From assembly GCF_963678635.1 (NCBI RefSeq), contig NC_087068.1:31064318-31128317 (forward strand): 64,000 nucleotides of DNA. Direction: 5' to 3'. A program made the translations under genes and the position numbers. This stretch comes from Symsagittifera roscoffensis (taxonomy: Eukaryota; Xenacoelomorpha; Acoela; Convolutidae). The notes beneath the pieces were generated by a model. It had not been told where the DNA came from and did not search any database. It saw nothing but the letters and a program-made list of their open reading frames with translations. Below are positions 53,935 through 63,743 of the stretch, piece by piece (the first letter of the stretch is position 1; the number at the start of each line of letters is the position of its first letter).

Positions 53935-54369
53935 TTTTTTTTCCTAACAAAAAATTAACTATTCTGTTCTTCATTTTGGGCTGTGAAGCAAAAATGTACC
54001 TTCGAGCTCACCGTCATAATTTCCTAATCTACGACTATAGAAGGCAGATCTAGGTCTTTTGTCGAGGCGGGAATAAGAAAAGATTTTAGAAAAAAGGTTT
54101 GATGAATTAGTGGGCTAAAATGCTGTTTTGGGCGGTTGAATATGATGTTAACTATTTAATCCCCCCTCCCAATGCAAACGGCGGAAATTTGAGTAGACAA
54201 AGTTTTGACCTAAAAGTTGCATTTTTGACCAAAACAATTTTAAGTTACAAAATAAGGAAGGAGTTGAAAATTGAAAAGTAGGCCGACTCATTTTACTTAT
54301 GGAGCCAATACATTTCCTGCATTTTTTCCGGTTTCAATCAAAATTTGAAGAAAAAAAAACAACACTTAC
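53935..54369. other. Intron sequence next to the 54.4-kb exon
   Basis: AT-rich. Nothing recognised. Confidence 0.3.
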
Positions 54370-54632
54370 ATGCAGGTATGTCATCCTTAATTGCCTCGAA
54401 AATGGGCTGGATGTATTTTTTCTTCTGTTCCAGTTCTTCCGGGGAATATTCATTTGAGGGAAACCCCTTAGCCCCCACAATTCCAAAATCTACCAGTTTC
54501 TCGGACCACTTGACGTATTTCTCTTCGTCCGAAGAGACTTGAACCTCAATGTGTTCGTAGCCTCTGTTTGCTGCTTTGGCACAGTAGAAACTGTAGATCT
54601 GTCTAGTTGGGTTCTGTAGGTTTTCGTAGTGC
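54370..54632 (-). CDS. Internal exon of the probable secreted or GPI-anchored protein
   Basis: Bounded by a strong acceptor (TTTTCATTTCAG, ending 54633) and a strong donor (GCAT/GTAAGT, 54369-54364). The 263-nt exon encodes about 87 residues: HYENLQNPTRQIYSFYCAKA, NRGYEHIEVQVSSDEEKYV, WSEKLVDFGIVGAKGFPSNE, then YSPEELEQKKKYIQPIFEAI and KDDIPA. Incoming phase is 2 and outgoing phase 1, the latter compatible with the exon at 49164 (joined codon TCT). It is clearly protein-coding by composition, but I recognise no domain family. The upstream exons, with any signal peptide, were not found. Confidence 0.65.
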
Positions 54633-55080
54633 CTGAAATGAAAATAGTGTTCATAATTTGTTACAAGGATGAACAAACTTCAGAGTTCATTGTCATTAGA
54701 GGCAGGAGTGGTTTGAAAGAAGACTATAACAACTTTATGCTTCACAAAAATACTTGTAAAAAGAATGATAAAATTGCATAAAATGATTGATAAGCATTTT
54801 TACATTACAATGAAACTTTATGATGAGCATTTTTTCAAAACTCTCGAGTTAAATTACAAGCTTTTTGTCATGGTATTAATCACAAACATTGTATGAAGCT
54901 AGGATGACAAATTTCCTTTAGTATGAAATTGTATGGTAAGCGTTTGTTCCATACAACAAAAATTTTGTGAGTTGTACTTTGAAATCCGAAAACACAAAAA
55001 CACAGATTTTTCCTATATAAGAAGGCCAGCGTTTAAGTGACAATTAGCGCACTAATAAATTGCTTTGATGATTTTTTTAA
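54633..55080. other. Upstream intron with ATTGTATG-type repeats
   Basis: Contains diverged copies of the palindromic words AATTGTATGGTAAGC and CCATACAA (54775-54960), also abundant in the 58381-59149 element. No exon recognised. Confidence 0.4.
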
Positions 55081-55135
55081 GCAAACACTGCTCCATAGGA
55101 CTAAGAAAGCTTCGCTTTGATACGAGGAGTCTTGT
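55081..55135 (+). repeat. Hairpin family H, copy d
   Basis: AAACACTGCTCCATAG, then AAAGC-TTC-GCTTT and GATACGAGGAGTCTTGTT. It lacks the GCAGTCGGAAC block. The five inner pairs are kept with a different sequence. Confidence 0.65.
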
Positions 55136-55278
55136 TGTTCTTTGGGTTCATTCTTGACGGCGTTGTCTTTCCTTTCAATTGTAAAAATTCCTAATTGAAG
55201 TCTTGTTCAATGGAAAAGGATCTCAAAATTTTCAAAAACCTTCATTTTCTTATTTGGTACGCTGAAGTGTTTGCGCAA

Positions 55279-55658
55279 CAGGGTGGGGGGGGGGGGGGAG
55301 GATTTGACCCCTCACCAACCAAAGTGTCCCTCCTTTGGTTTAATTTGTTTTTTATATTCATTTTTAGACCAACCAGCACTAAAATTTTTCGAAAGGGCCA
55401 ACGGCGCCAATGCATACTAATTTTGAAGAACGCGCGCCAAAAAAAAACGACTTTTTGTCAAAGTTTTCCAAAACATGCTCAAAACGGCATTTTTGACCTT
55501 TTATTAAAAGAAAAATTGCCTGCCGCGCAACATTTTTTGGTCAAAGCAGGGTCCTTATAGTGTTCTGGGAGCGCTCGGAAAATATCAAATTGGTCGATCT
55601 AAAAACCATTTTGAAAATCCACCCTTCGCTCCTCAAGAAAATCCTAGATCCATCCCTG
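55279..55658. mobile_element. hAT-type MITE (380 bp)
   Basis: Termini CAGGGTGG...AGGATTT (left) and, on the minus strand, CAGGGATGGATCTAGGATTT (right). Flanking 8-mers TTGCGCAA and CTGCGCAC share TGCGCA, a decayed 8-bp target duplication as expected for hAT. The left terminus has expanded into a 13-G tract. No transposase is encoded. Confidence 0.7.
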
Positions 55659-55879
55659 CTGCGCACAAAGTTGTTTTTTTTTCTAGTTTGTGCTGGAATT
55701 GCTGTTTTGCTTTTAGCTTACGGTTTTTGAACGTGGGTTACTTTTTTTGTCGGATTGTCTTTTTGAGCGCTATAGGTGTTGTATCATCAATGACTTTCAA
55801 TTAAAACAACGTAGGTTTGTCCCCAGGAAATGTAGACCGTTGATATCAAATTTGGTTATTGTTTATCACTTTCCTCAAA

Positions 55880-56170
55880 CACCTGAGGAAAGTGTCGACC
55901 TTTTTTTGTGGACCTTTTTTTTAGGTCGACCAAATTGATTTTCTGAGGTCTTTCAAATCACTATAAAGACCCTAATTTGGCCAAATTTTCTGCGACGCAG
56001 GCAAGTTTTAGAAAAAAGGCCAAAAACGGCGTTTTTCAGCACTTTTTAAAAAATTTCGACTAAAAAAATTGCGTTTTTTTGGCGCGCGCTTCACTTCAAA
56101 TTAAAGTATATTGGCGCCCTAGGTGCCTTTAGAAACTTTTTTGGGTTGGTCCGCCTAAAATGGTTGTCAT
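55880..56170 (+). mobile_element. Fragment of the same hAT-type family
   Basis: GACCTTTTTTTTAGGTCGAC, AAATTGATTTTCTGAG, TTTTCTGCG(A/C)CGCAGGCAA, GGCCAAAAACGGC and GGCGCGCGCT match 63810-63987 closely. It lies in opposite orientation to the 55279-55658 copy. Its terminus is missing. Confidence 0.7.
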
Positions 56171-56330
56171 AAAATGATACCAAAGGGAGACCCTTTAAAT
56201 TCGCCACTGATTTGTATACAGCAAAAAAGTTTTCTACTTGCTAGAAAAAATTCTAATTGGTCTGTTCAGATGTTGTGAAAAGCGGCGTGTTTTATTTTAT
56301 AGATTGAGATTTATCTTAGCATATGAAAAA

Positions 56331-56371
56331 TGCTCGTATATCAGGGCAAAGCCTTGAATTTTTCAACTGCC
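56331..56371 (-). repeat. Hairpin family H, copy e
   Basis: On the minus strand GCAGTTGAAAAAT, TCAAGGC-TTT-GCCCTGA, TATACGAGCA. The stem has one A-C mismatch. Confidence 0.6.
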
Positions 56372-56610
56372 CAAAACTGGTCTCGAATAGTTTTGTACAA
56401 TCTTTTTTTGATAAACTATAATTTTTGTACTGCCAGTATCAAATACAAGTGTTAATTAACAGTTGAGTAGAATTAATATGACCAATTATAGTTGGCCTCA
56501 ATTCAACTCGATGCGGTTACGAGTGCGGATGATTTGTCATGCATAAAAAATTCGCGTTTTGAAAGTATCAAATAATGTTCGAGCAGCGATGTCATCTGAA
56601 TATTATTCTA

Positions 56611-57341
56611 CAGGGTAAATTAGAAACGGTTTTTCTCTAAATCTTCTCGCATTTTAGAAATATTTGCCGTATTGAAGTAAAAACTTTTGCAGATAGCAGC
56701 AAAAATTTGCCTAACTCTGATGATGTATTTCATTCAGTTGGATTGTTTTTTGTTCACGCGTGTTTTGCTGTTTATTGACTTTTCACTGAACTTTGTGCTG
56801 CACAAGAGACTATAGTATTGATTTACAAAAACCGGCTAAAATGAAGTAAAACAGAACTTTCAAACTTGTTTCCTCAAAATTTATTGAGTTTGGCCGAAAA
56901 CTGATCAGGAAAAAATAGCTTGAAAGGAGGTATCAGAGTCAATTGTAGTTATTCTTAGATCAAATGGCCCTTTTTACTTCTTTAATTTTGAATCACAAAA
57001 ATTGACCCTTTTTAAGCAAACTCCAAACAATTTTTGTCTACATCATTTTCTGGCCGAACACAACTGAAATTGAGAAAAATGAGTTAAAAAATTCTGTTTT
57101 AATTCATTTTATTTATTTTCATTTAGAAATTACTACAATAAAAACTTGCTCAGCACAAAATTCAATGAAAATTCAATAAACCGCAAAAACATGCGTGAAC
57201 AAAAAATAATCCAACTACTTTGCATTATACCATCAGATTTTGGCAATTTTTTGCTGCCAACTGCAAAAAAATCTTCTCAGTACCCAACATATTTGTAAAA
57301 TGACAAAGGAATTATAAAAAATACATTTTGAAAACACCCTG
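56611..57341. mobile_element. TA-flanked fold-back MITE (731 bp)
   Basis: Starts CAGGGT after TA (56609-56610) and ends ACCCTG before TA (57342-57343). Inverted arms of about 325 bp (left to ~56935, right from ~56985) pair with moderate divergence, for example TTGGATTGTTTTTTGTTCAC against its reverse complement near 57195. It is older than the 46114 element but of nearly the same length and target site type. Confidence 0.8.
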
Positions 57342-57344
57342 TAG

Positions 57345-58149
57345 TGCAGGCATAAACATTTGCCAATCCAAGCAGTTCCTTATCCATACCCATAGGGTCT
57401 CAGCTTTTGTGAAATTAAGCTGCATTAAAAAAAACCAACCCCAAGCATATATATTCCTCACTTTTCACTTGCTGGAGCCTACACTACCTTATAGACACAA
57501 AACATGAAGTTTAGCTGGCAATTTGTTTTGTAAAAAACTTATTTGAGCACAGAAGCAAGTAGGGAACAAAAAAATTCATTTTTAACAAAGTTTTTAAAAA
57601 GTTTCTATGAAAAATGCCTGATACAATTTTCATATAAAAAAATGAATGATTAAATTTTTTTGAAAAAACAGTTTTTGGCATTGAAATTTCTCTCATGTAA
57701 CAAAAAAAGCTTTAATGTTATGTGAGTTTTAAATTAAATTAGGTTAATTTCGATTGAAAAAGTGTTTCTGATACAATTTTTTGCCATGGTAATTGTATGA
57801 TAAACTTTTCTCACATAGATTCTTGCATAAAATTGTATAAGTTTTCTTGCATGGACGTCAACCCAGGCAGATAATCGACAGCCCCTTGTTGGCCGATTTT
57901 AGTCCAATTTCCAAAAAAATCATACATCAATTGCAGGTTTTCCCAAATTCTTCATGAATGCTTTCCAAAATTTTCTTTTGCAGTCGATACTTTCATGAAG
58001 TTAATTTCTAAAAACTCTGTATCAACAATAGATACTGTTTTACTAATGTGTTTTTGAATTTTTTTATCAGACCGGTTTTTTGGGTTTTTTTTATGTTTTA
58101 GCCAAAATAAAAAAAAAAACCCAAGTCAAATAAAAAAGTTGTTCCAACT
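57345..58149. repeat. Relic related to the 769-bp element, rest unrecognised
   Basis: From about 57590 to 57857 ATACAATTTT and AATTGTATGATAA words recur and the stretch ends in GACGTCAACCCAGG, the inverted form of the CCCGGGTTGACG terminus. The remainder is AT-rich without signal. Confidence 0.45.
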
Positions 58150-58380
58150 TTTGAAGAAATATTTTTGCTTAGGTGGTTTTTTTCCCTAGATCAAATTCGA
58201 TTTTTTTAACGAGCCATTTTGCACATCATTCAGAAGGTATTCATGATCTGTTCTGAATGATCTGTTCATTTGTCTTGAGCTCTTATTTAAAAAAATACTT
58301 CACTTGTGATAACTTTCGCAAAGTTATGGGGGATTAAAGATTGCCCTTTTTGCCGACTTGGGACAATTAACGCGCAATAT
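58150..58380. repeat. Repeat family W, copy 3, left part
   Basis: GCTTAGGTGGTTTTTTTCCC, ATCATTCAGAAGGTATT, AAAGTTATGGGGGATTAAAG, GGGACAATTAACGCGCAATA. Interrupted at 58380 by the 769-bp element and continued at 59150. Confidence 0.75.
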
Positions 58381-59149
58381 CCCGGGTTGACGATAACGCT
58401 TATCCTAAAATTCCATATGAAAGAAAAAATACTTTTCATAAAATTTTTTACAATTCCATAGAATAAAAAACATTGTATGAAAATCACTTGATAAGCTTTT
58501 TTCAATACAACGGAATTATACGATACGCTATTTTTCCATACTAAAGGATTTGTTTGAAAAGCATTTTTTCCTTTTTATTTTTATGTGTTTCGCTTTTGTG
58601 ATTTGCCCTGAACACGAATACCAAAAGTTTTCTCAAAAGAAAAAGCCAACAGGTTATACGGCATTGAATTGCAGATATAACAACTTATTGCTGGATGCCA
58701 AGTCAAATAAAAATTGAATTCACTCAAAATTATAACAGAACAGCAACTTTTTGTATATGGCTACGATGGCTTCAAAAAGCTCAGACGCTGAAACTCATGG
58801 CCTGTTTTTCGGTTATTTTTAGGTTATATCTGAAAAGTACCAATTCTGCCATCACAAAGAACCTTCAGTGTGACTCTTAATTTTTTTATGTTTTTTGTTT
58901 AAAGACAGTACTGCGTTGACTAAGTTAAAAGCAAAAATTTGAAACTTTGCATGCAAAAAAGCCGTAAGACTGGTGTAGCGACTAAAATGAGAACAGAAAA
59001 AATTCCTCAAATTTGAAGTTTTTGCATTGAAAAAAAGCTCATCATACAATTTTCACAAAAGCAAATTGTATGATAAGCATTTATTTCCATAAAACCCATG
59101 CATGGAATTGTATGGACAAGCATTTTTGTTGTATGGGGGTCATCCCCGG
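58381..59149. mobile_element. 769-bp non-autonomous element inserted in repeat W
   Basis: Ends CCCGGGTTGACG and GTCATCCCCGG (imperfect 11-bp inverted termini, two mismatches), flanked on both sides by AT. The interior has several palindromic words of type TTGTATGATAAGC...CCATACAA. No coding frame is supported. Comparison with uninterrupted W copies at 51750 and 53570 defines both junctions. Confidence 0.75.
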
Positions 59150-59235
59150 ATTTTTGTCCTATTAACGCGTAAGCGGAGGTTCAATCTGTGTTAGAAATTG
59201 TTCCAAATTTAGCTGAGGCAAGTTCTTTAGTCTTT
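59150..59235. repeat. Repeat family W, copy 3, right part
   Basis: ATTTTTGTCCTATTAACGCG, TAAGCGGAGGTTCAATCTGT and TTCCAAAT continue the W sequence left off at 58380. Confidence 0.7.
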
Positions 59236-59360
59236 TCAATACTTTCCTGCATGCGAAAGTAATCATTTTGTTCTTTTTATAGCGCGCGAAAGGATGATTT
59301 TCGACGAAAAAAATCTCGAAAAAATTGCTTTTTTGAATTCTTCGTTATTTTTTAAAGCAA

Positions 59361-59425
59361 ACACTCTTGCATAGACTTAAAAAAGCAGTCGGAACTTTCA
59401 AGGCTTCGCCTTGATACGAGCAGTT
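59361..59425 (+). repeat. Hairpin family H, copy f
   Basis: ACACTCTTGCATAGACTT, GCAGTCGGAACTT, TCAAGGC-TTC-GCCTTGA, TACGAGCAGT. The seven-pair stem is perfect. Confidence 0.7.
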
Positions 59426-59429
59426 TTGG

Positions 59430-59735
59430 TGGCTGCTTGTGTTAACATGAGTTTGGCAGTTTAGATCGAGTGTAAGTGTAATTATCAGATGTTGATGTCC
59501 GATAAAAATAAAGTAGATCGGTTTCATTAAGAAAATCAGATTGGTACACGGTTGAGTTCTTTTAGTTTTCTAGTAGTTTTGAACCACACATATCAACGAG
59601 ATCAGGCCTGAAATTTCAATCAGAAGTTTCCAAAAGCCTGAACAGTTATAAAAACGCATGATGTAAGCTTAAAAACTCTAAGTATCAATTAAAGCAACTG
59701 TTCAGCTTTCGTGAAAAAGAAACCAAAAACATCGG
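59430..59735. other. Spacer before the minus-strand retrotransposon
   Basis: AT-rich, nothing recognised. Confidence 0.3.
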
Positions 59736-59756
59736 TTATTATCATTATGATTATTG
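59736..59756 (-). repeat. 3' microsatellite tail of the minus-strand element
   Basis: On the minus strand ATAATCATAATGATAATA lies just after the final stop of the RT frame, as expected for CR1/L2-type 3' ends. Confidence 0.5.
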
Positions 59757-59778
59757 AAAGGAACTTATAAAACGATGG

Positions 59779-61700
59779 TTATAAAGGGGTTTCCCCCGGA
59801 TACCTTTTTACAGAAAAACGCCAACCGTTCTTAGTAAAGTCACAAGCTAGCTTCCAGGAGCACGAAATTTTCTCATTGTATTTTTCACTAAAGAAGCACC
59901 AGAGAAAACTAATAAATCTTCCTTTAAGACCAATGGGATTAAAGAAATCTATCGCTGCAGGAAGTTTGTTCGCCAGTTGCGGTGCACGACACCAGAAGTT
60001 GGTATCTTCTTTTGATAGACGAGAACGCTCAACATTGAATTCAAGTTTATTTTGTCTGAAGTTCATTCTGTATACCAGATGTGCCGAAGAATCAAAATCA
60101 AAGCAACCAGCAATAAGTTTTGACAGCATGAGCAAATCCATGAGTTGCAAACAAAGCGAAACAGGGAGAAGGTTGAGAAATAATAGACGCTCCTTGTAAT
60201 TTTTACGATGTGGGAGAATCCACCTCGTTACTCGCTTCTGAACTGCTTCGAGATTTCTCACTGACCGGACCAAGGCATGCCAGCAACAACTCGCATACAT
60301 CATAATGGGCAGCACCATTGTTTTGTATAGATTGAAGTTGCTTTTCACGGAAATGTGAGGGGAATTTCTTTTCATCATGAAGAACACTTTATTTGCTTTA
60401 CTGCACTTTTCTTCATTATGAGTATCCCAGTTCAAATAGTGCAAAAACGATTAGGGCACCTACAAATTGGCAGTCTTTCAGACTCGACGAGCGCGAGAAT
60501 TCATCGCCACACATTTATCAACATTAAATTTTATCATGTTTAGTTGCGACCAATTGCAAATGTAGGAAAGATCTGTTTCTATCAGCACCTTGTTTGTATT
60601 TACACAAAGAAACTTAGCATCATCAGCACAAAGGTATGGCCCGAAGCACTGTAAAGAATCAGGCAAATTGTTGATAAAAATTAAAAACAAGAGGGGTCCT
60701 AACAAGGAGCCTTGCGGCACGCCACTGGCCCCAGGTAAGGAACCAGAAAACATCCCTCGTACTCGAACTTTTTGCGTTCTGTTGGATAGGTAGCTCTTTA
60801 GAAGCTTGAGCAGTTTGCCTCGTACTCCAAAACTGTGCAGTTTAGCAATAAGAATCTGATGATCAACATTATCGAACGCGTTCTCAAAATCTGTATAGAT
60901 CACGTTAACGTTGTGGCGACGATTCAGGTTTGAATAAACTGTGTCGATAAACTCCAGGAGCTTGGTGATACAAGATCTTATTTTCTGAATCCATACTGCG
61001 ATGGATGCAGATGATGCCAAACTTGATCATAAAGTGCAACAAAAATACATCTCTCAAGAACTTTTGATGCGATTGGTAGAATTGAGATTTGTCTGTAGTT
61101 TTTCACTTCCATTTTTGAACCTTTCTTGTGCACTGGGGTGACTACAGTTTCTTTCCAGGTATCAGGATATATGCCAGCATGCTTGATTTTGTAAAAGAGA
61201 GTTTTCAGGGACTTAGCGACATCATTAGAGGTATGCTTGAATATTCTTGCAGGAATATTATCAGGTCCGGTTGATTTGTCACATCAAGATCAACAAGAAC
61301 TGTGACCAAGAAATCTTCGTCAATAGCAAAATCATTGATGATGACGTCAGTTTTAACGAGAAACGTTTGAATAGAACCACTGGCTTGGTTGAAAACTGTG
61401 GCAAAAAAAGAATTGAAAAGCTCAGCTTGTTCCGCAGAATGTGTTGCAGTGTCACTCAAGTACTTGATACTGGAAGGAAAACTATTGCTCCGTAAAGAGT
61501 TATAATATTTGAAAAGTTTGTCAGGGGCTCTGCTGTCTGCGAGAGCTTCTTCATAGTTGACTCGATCTTCGATTATTGCAGCGTCGCATTCTCTTTTCAG
61601 TCTCAATGTCTTGCAGTGCAGGGTGCGGTGCCCTTTTGCTGATAAGCAGTCTCCAGTCGCTTTATCAGATTTGAAGTTGTTGGAGTGATCCAAGGAGCAA
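59779..61700 (-). pseudogene. Reverse transcriptase of a CR1/Jockey-like element
   Basis: Minus-strand reading, 5' to 3': PWITPTTSNLIKRLETAYQQ, KLFKYYNSLRSNSFPSSIKY, AELFNSFFATVF, (frame change) TPVHKKGSK and ASKVLERCI fingers, RSCITKLLEFIDTVY, VIYTDFENAFDNVDHQ (motif A), GVPQGSLLGPLLFLIF (motif B), YLCADDAKFL (motif C, Cys in place of Phe), IKFNVDKCVAM, then VLPIMMYASCCWHALVRSV, LEAVQKRVTRWILPH and a C-terminal domain to the stop at 59779. At least four frame changes. It is better preserved than the other elements here, so probably younger. Confidence 0.88.
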
Positions 61701-61835
61701 GACTGGATCTATGAGTTGTTCGCCTTGGAACGCACTTGGTCAGAAGAGTGTCTACCCACTCGTACCATTGCTTCACCAACATGTTCATATCCGACCAGCA
61801 CTAGGGAGAAAAAGGCGAGACATACATCAACTAAA

Positions 61836-62573
61836 TCAAAAGTTCGTAGTTGCCAGAGCAAAAACTGTGCATGGAAGTTTTTGCATCATGAACTTTGATA
61901 CGTCTATACTGCGGAAGAAAATCCAAGTCCAGAGTTTCAATGACAGGGTATGTGATAATGACGCGGGAACTTGAGGGAAGAAGAGATCGAGAGTGTTTCT
62001 CTTGCGTGTTGAGCTTCTGACTTGTTGTACCAAGTCAATACCTTCTGTCATCAGCAAGAACTGTTCTGAGTAGAAGTCATCTGATAAGCATGTAGACCAA
62101 TTGATTAATGGTAAATTAAAATCTCCACAAAACAACAGTTCATCAAAGCTGTACGATTCTTTCAGAGATCTAATTCGACTGAATACACTGGTCCATTGCT
62201 CTAGAGAGACTCTGTAATCACTGTTAGCCGGTGGATTATAGCAGCAAACAATCAACAGCTTGCAGCCATTTACTACGGCGGTACATGAAACCAGGAAATC
62301 TTCATCAGTAACACTCAGACTTTCTGCGAGAGCGTCCCGCCTCACTCCAATCAGAACAGCACCATGTCGAGAGATATGATCTGCACTAGCACGCACTGAC
62401 CGAAACAACTCATAACTGGGCAGGAATAATTGACTGTCATCGACTTGCTCGGTAAGCCATGTTTCTGTCAGACAAATTAAAATTAAATTGCTCTTTGCAA
62501 CAAAGTTGGCGAATGTCACGCGCATTTGTTGATTCAGGAGGCTTCTCACATTATATAACAGACATTTTATCAC
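61836..62573 (-). pseudogene. Endonuclease of the same element
   Basis: Frame of 245 codons: LLYNVRSLLNQQM (N), LICLTETWL (E), HGAVLIGVR, LLIVCCYNPP, LLFCGDFNLPLINW (D-x-N), RNTLDLFF. The terminal SDH is lost where the frame goes off near 61890 (KLWTWIFFRS). Located directly upstream of the linker and RT. Confidence 0.85.
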
Positions 62574-62603
62574 TGACGAGACTGGAAGCGATTTTTGCGG
62601 TAG

Positions 62604-63360
62604 TCAATTTTCCATATCAGCATCAATAACTGTTACCCAATGTCCTTGGTCTGTTTTTCTCAGAAGCTCATTGTCCTTCAACCGAAGGGCGTTTCTTGGA
62701 ACACCAGAGCTGATGAAATCTTTTCTGAGTTTCAACAGTTCGCATTCACGTCTGTACTCGACAGTGGACAGATCACGGGAAACATACACATTTTTATACA
62801 ACTCAGAAATATTCAGTTTCACTAGAGAAGATAAAATGACCCGTTTGTCAATTTGCGACCTGAGAATTACTAGAAGCGTTCGCAGCGGTCTGTTGATATC
62901 GTTGTTCCACATACCGAGTCTGTAGGCATCGTCGATCACTGGGTCTCTGCCAGTCAAAAAGTTCGAAGTTTTTTCACGCCAGCAAGATCTTCTTGGAATC
63001 TGAGGCCTTTCTCTTTGTTTTTGCTCTCTGGAATACCTCTTACGCGCAGAGCGAAAGGATTTGCGTCTCTTTCAGTTTTCACAATTTCAGGCGCTTCAAC
63101 GGCGGCTGCAGGCGCAGGCGTATTGAGCAATGTCTTTTCAACATTTCAGACTGAGCTCAAAACCTTTCAATTTTTTCGGCTATTATATCAGTTTGTTCTT
63201 CGGGTTGAGCAGGTTTGTTGAGAAATAAGTCTCTCTCTCCTTCCTTGCGAGTTTGCATTTTTGTAGTTGATTTTCTTTTGCGTCGGTTGCAACATTTTAT
63301 CTCTGTTGCGTTGGACTTGGAGATTATTGTCCAACCAGTCGCAGCCGTGTTTTGCAACAT
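62604..63360 (-). pseudogene. ORF1 of the same element
   Basis: Minus-strand pieces: RRKRKSTTKMQTRKEGERDL (basic), PEEQTDIIAEKIERF (coiled-coil-like), then in a shifted frame VIDDAYRLGMWNNDINRPLR, LVILRSQIDKRVILSS, LYKNVYVSRDLSTVEYRREC and ELLKLRKDF, the RRM-like and C-terminal ORF1 core (an island with DAYRLG and VSRDLS). It ends 31 nt before the endonuclease start, so ORF1 and ORF2 are adjacent as usual. Confidence 0.7.
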
Positions 63361-63545
63361 CCGCAGTTTTTTACGCGGCTATTATTTGCACCATTTCGGT
63401 CGGTGGTCGCGAGGGTTTTTTGAGTCACGCCATTTTCTCAATTAGTGCTGGTTGTGAATCGTGCCACTTTTTTTTTCGATTGCGCGGAGATTCGCTACAG
63501 TCTTATCTTAAGCGGTGGAGTAGAGTGCCAAATCCCGGGTTGATG
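63361..63545 (-). other. Probable 5' UTR of the minus-strand element
   Basis: GC-richer than its flank and upstream of ORF1. The boundary is guessed at CCCGGGTTGATG (63534-63545), a sequence that also forms the terminus of the 769-bp element, so a copy of that family may start here. Confidence 0.35.
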
Positions 63546-63743
63546 TTCACATGCGGAAAACGCTAGTTATGTAATTTTACAATTGGAGCTCGTAAAAAGA
63601 TTAAACGAAAACTGTATGACAATCATTTTTTTAAAAAAAATTGCGTTTTCATCTACATAAATATGATGCCCCAAATGTAATGAATGGATTTGGAGACAAA
63701 AAAAAAGAAAAGAAGAAATGATGACACTGTTTTTCGCTAGTCA
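63546..63743. other. Spacer with 769-element-like words
   Basis: Contains ACTGTATGACAATCATTTTTTT near 63613, similar to the interior of the 769-bp family. No gene. Confidence 0.35.

Noticed and set aside
55510-56200. Head-to-head hAT-type pieces as one long inverted-repeat element
   Set aside because: The complete copy has its own terminus and a decayed target duplication at 55271-55278 and 55659-55666, so the second piece is separate.
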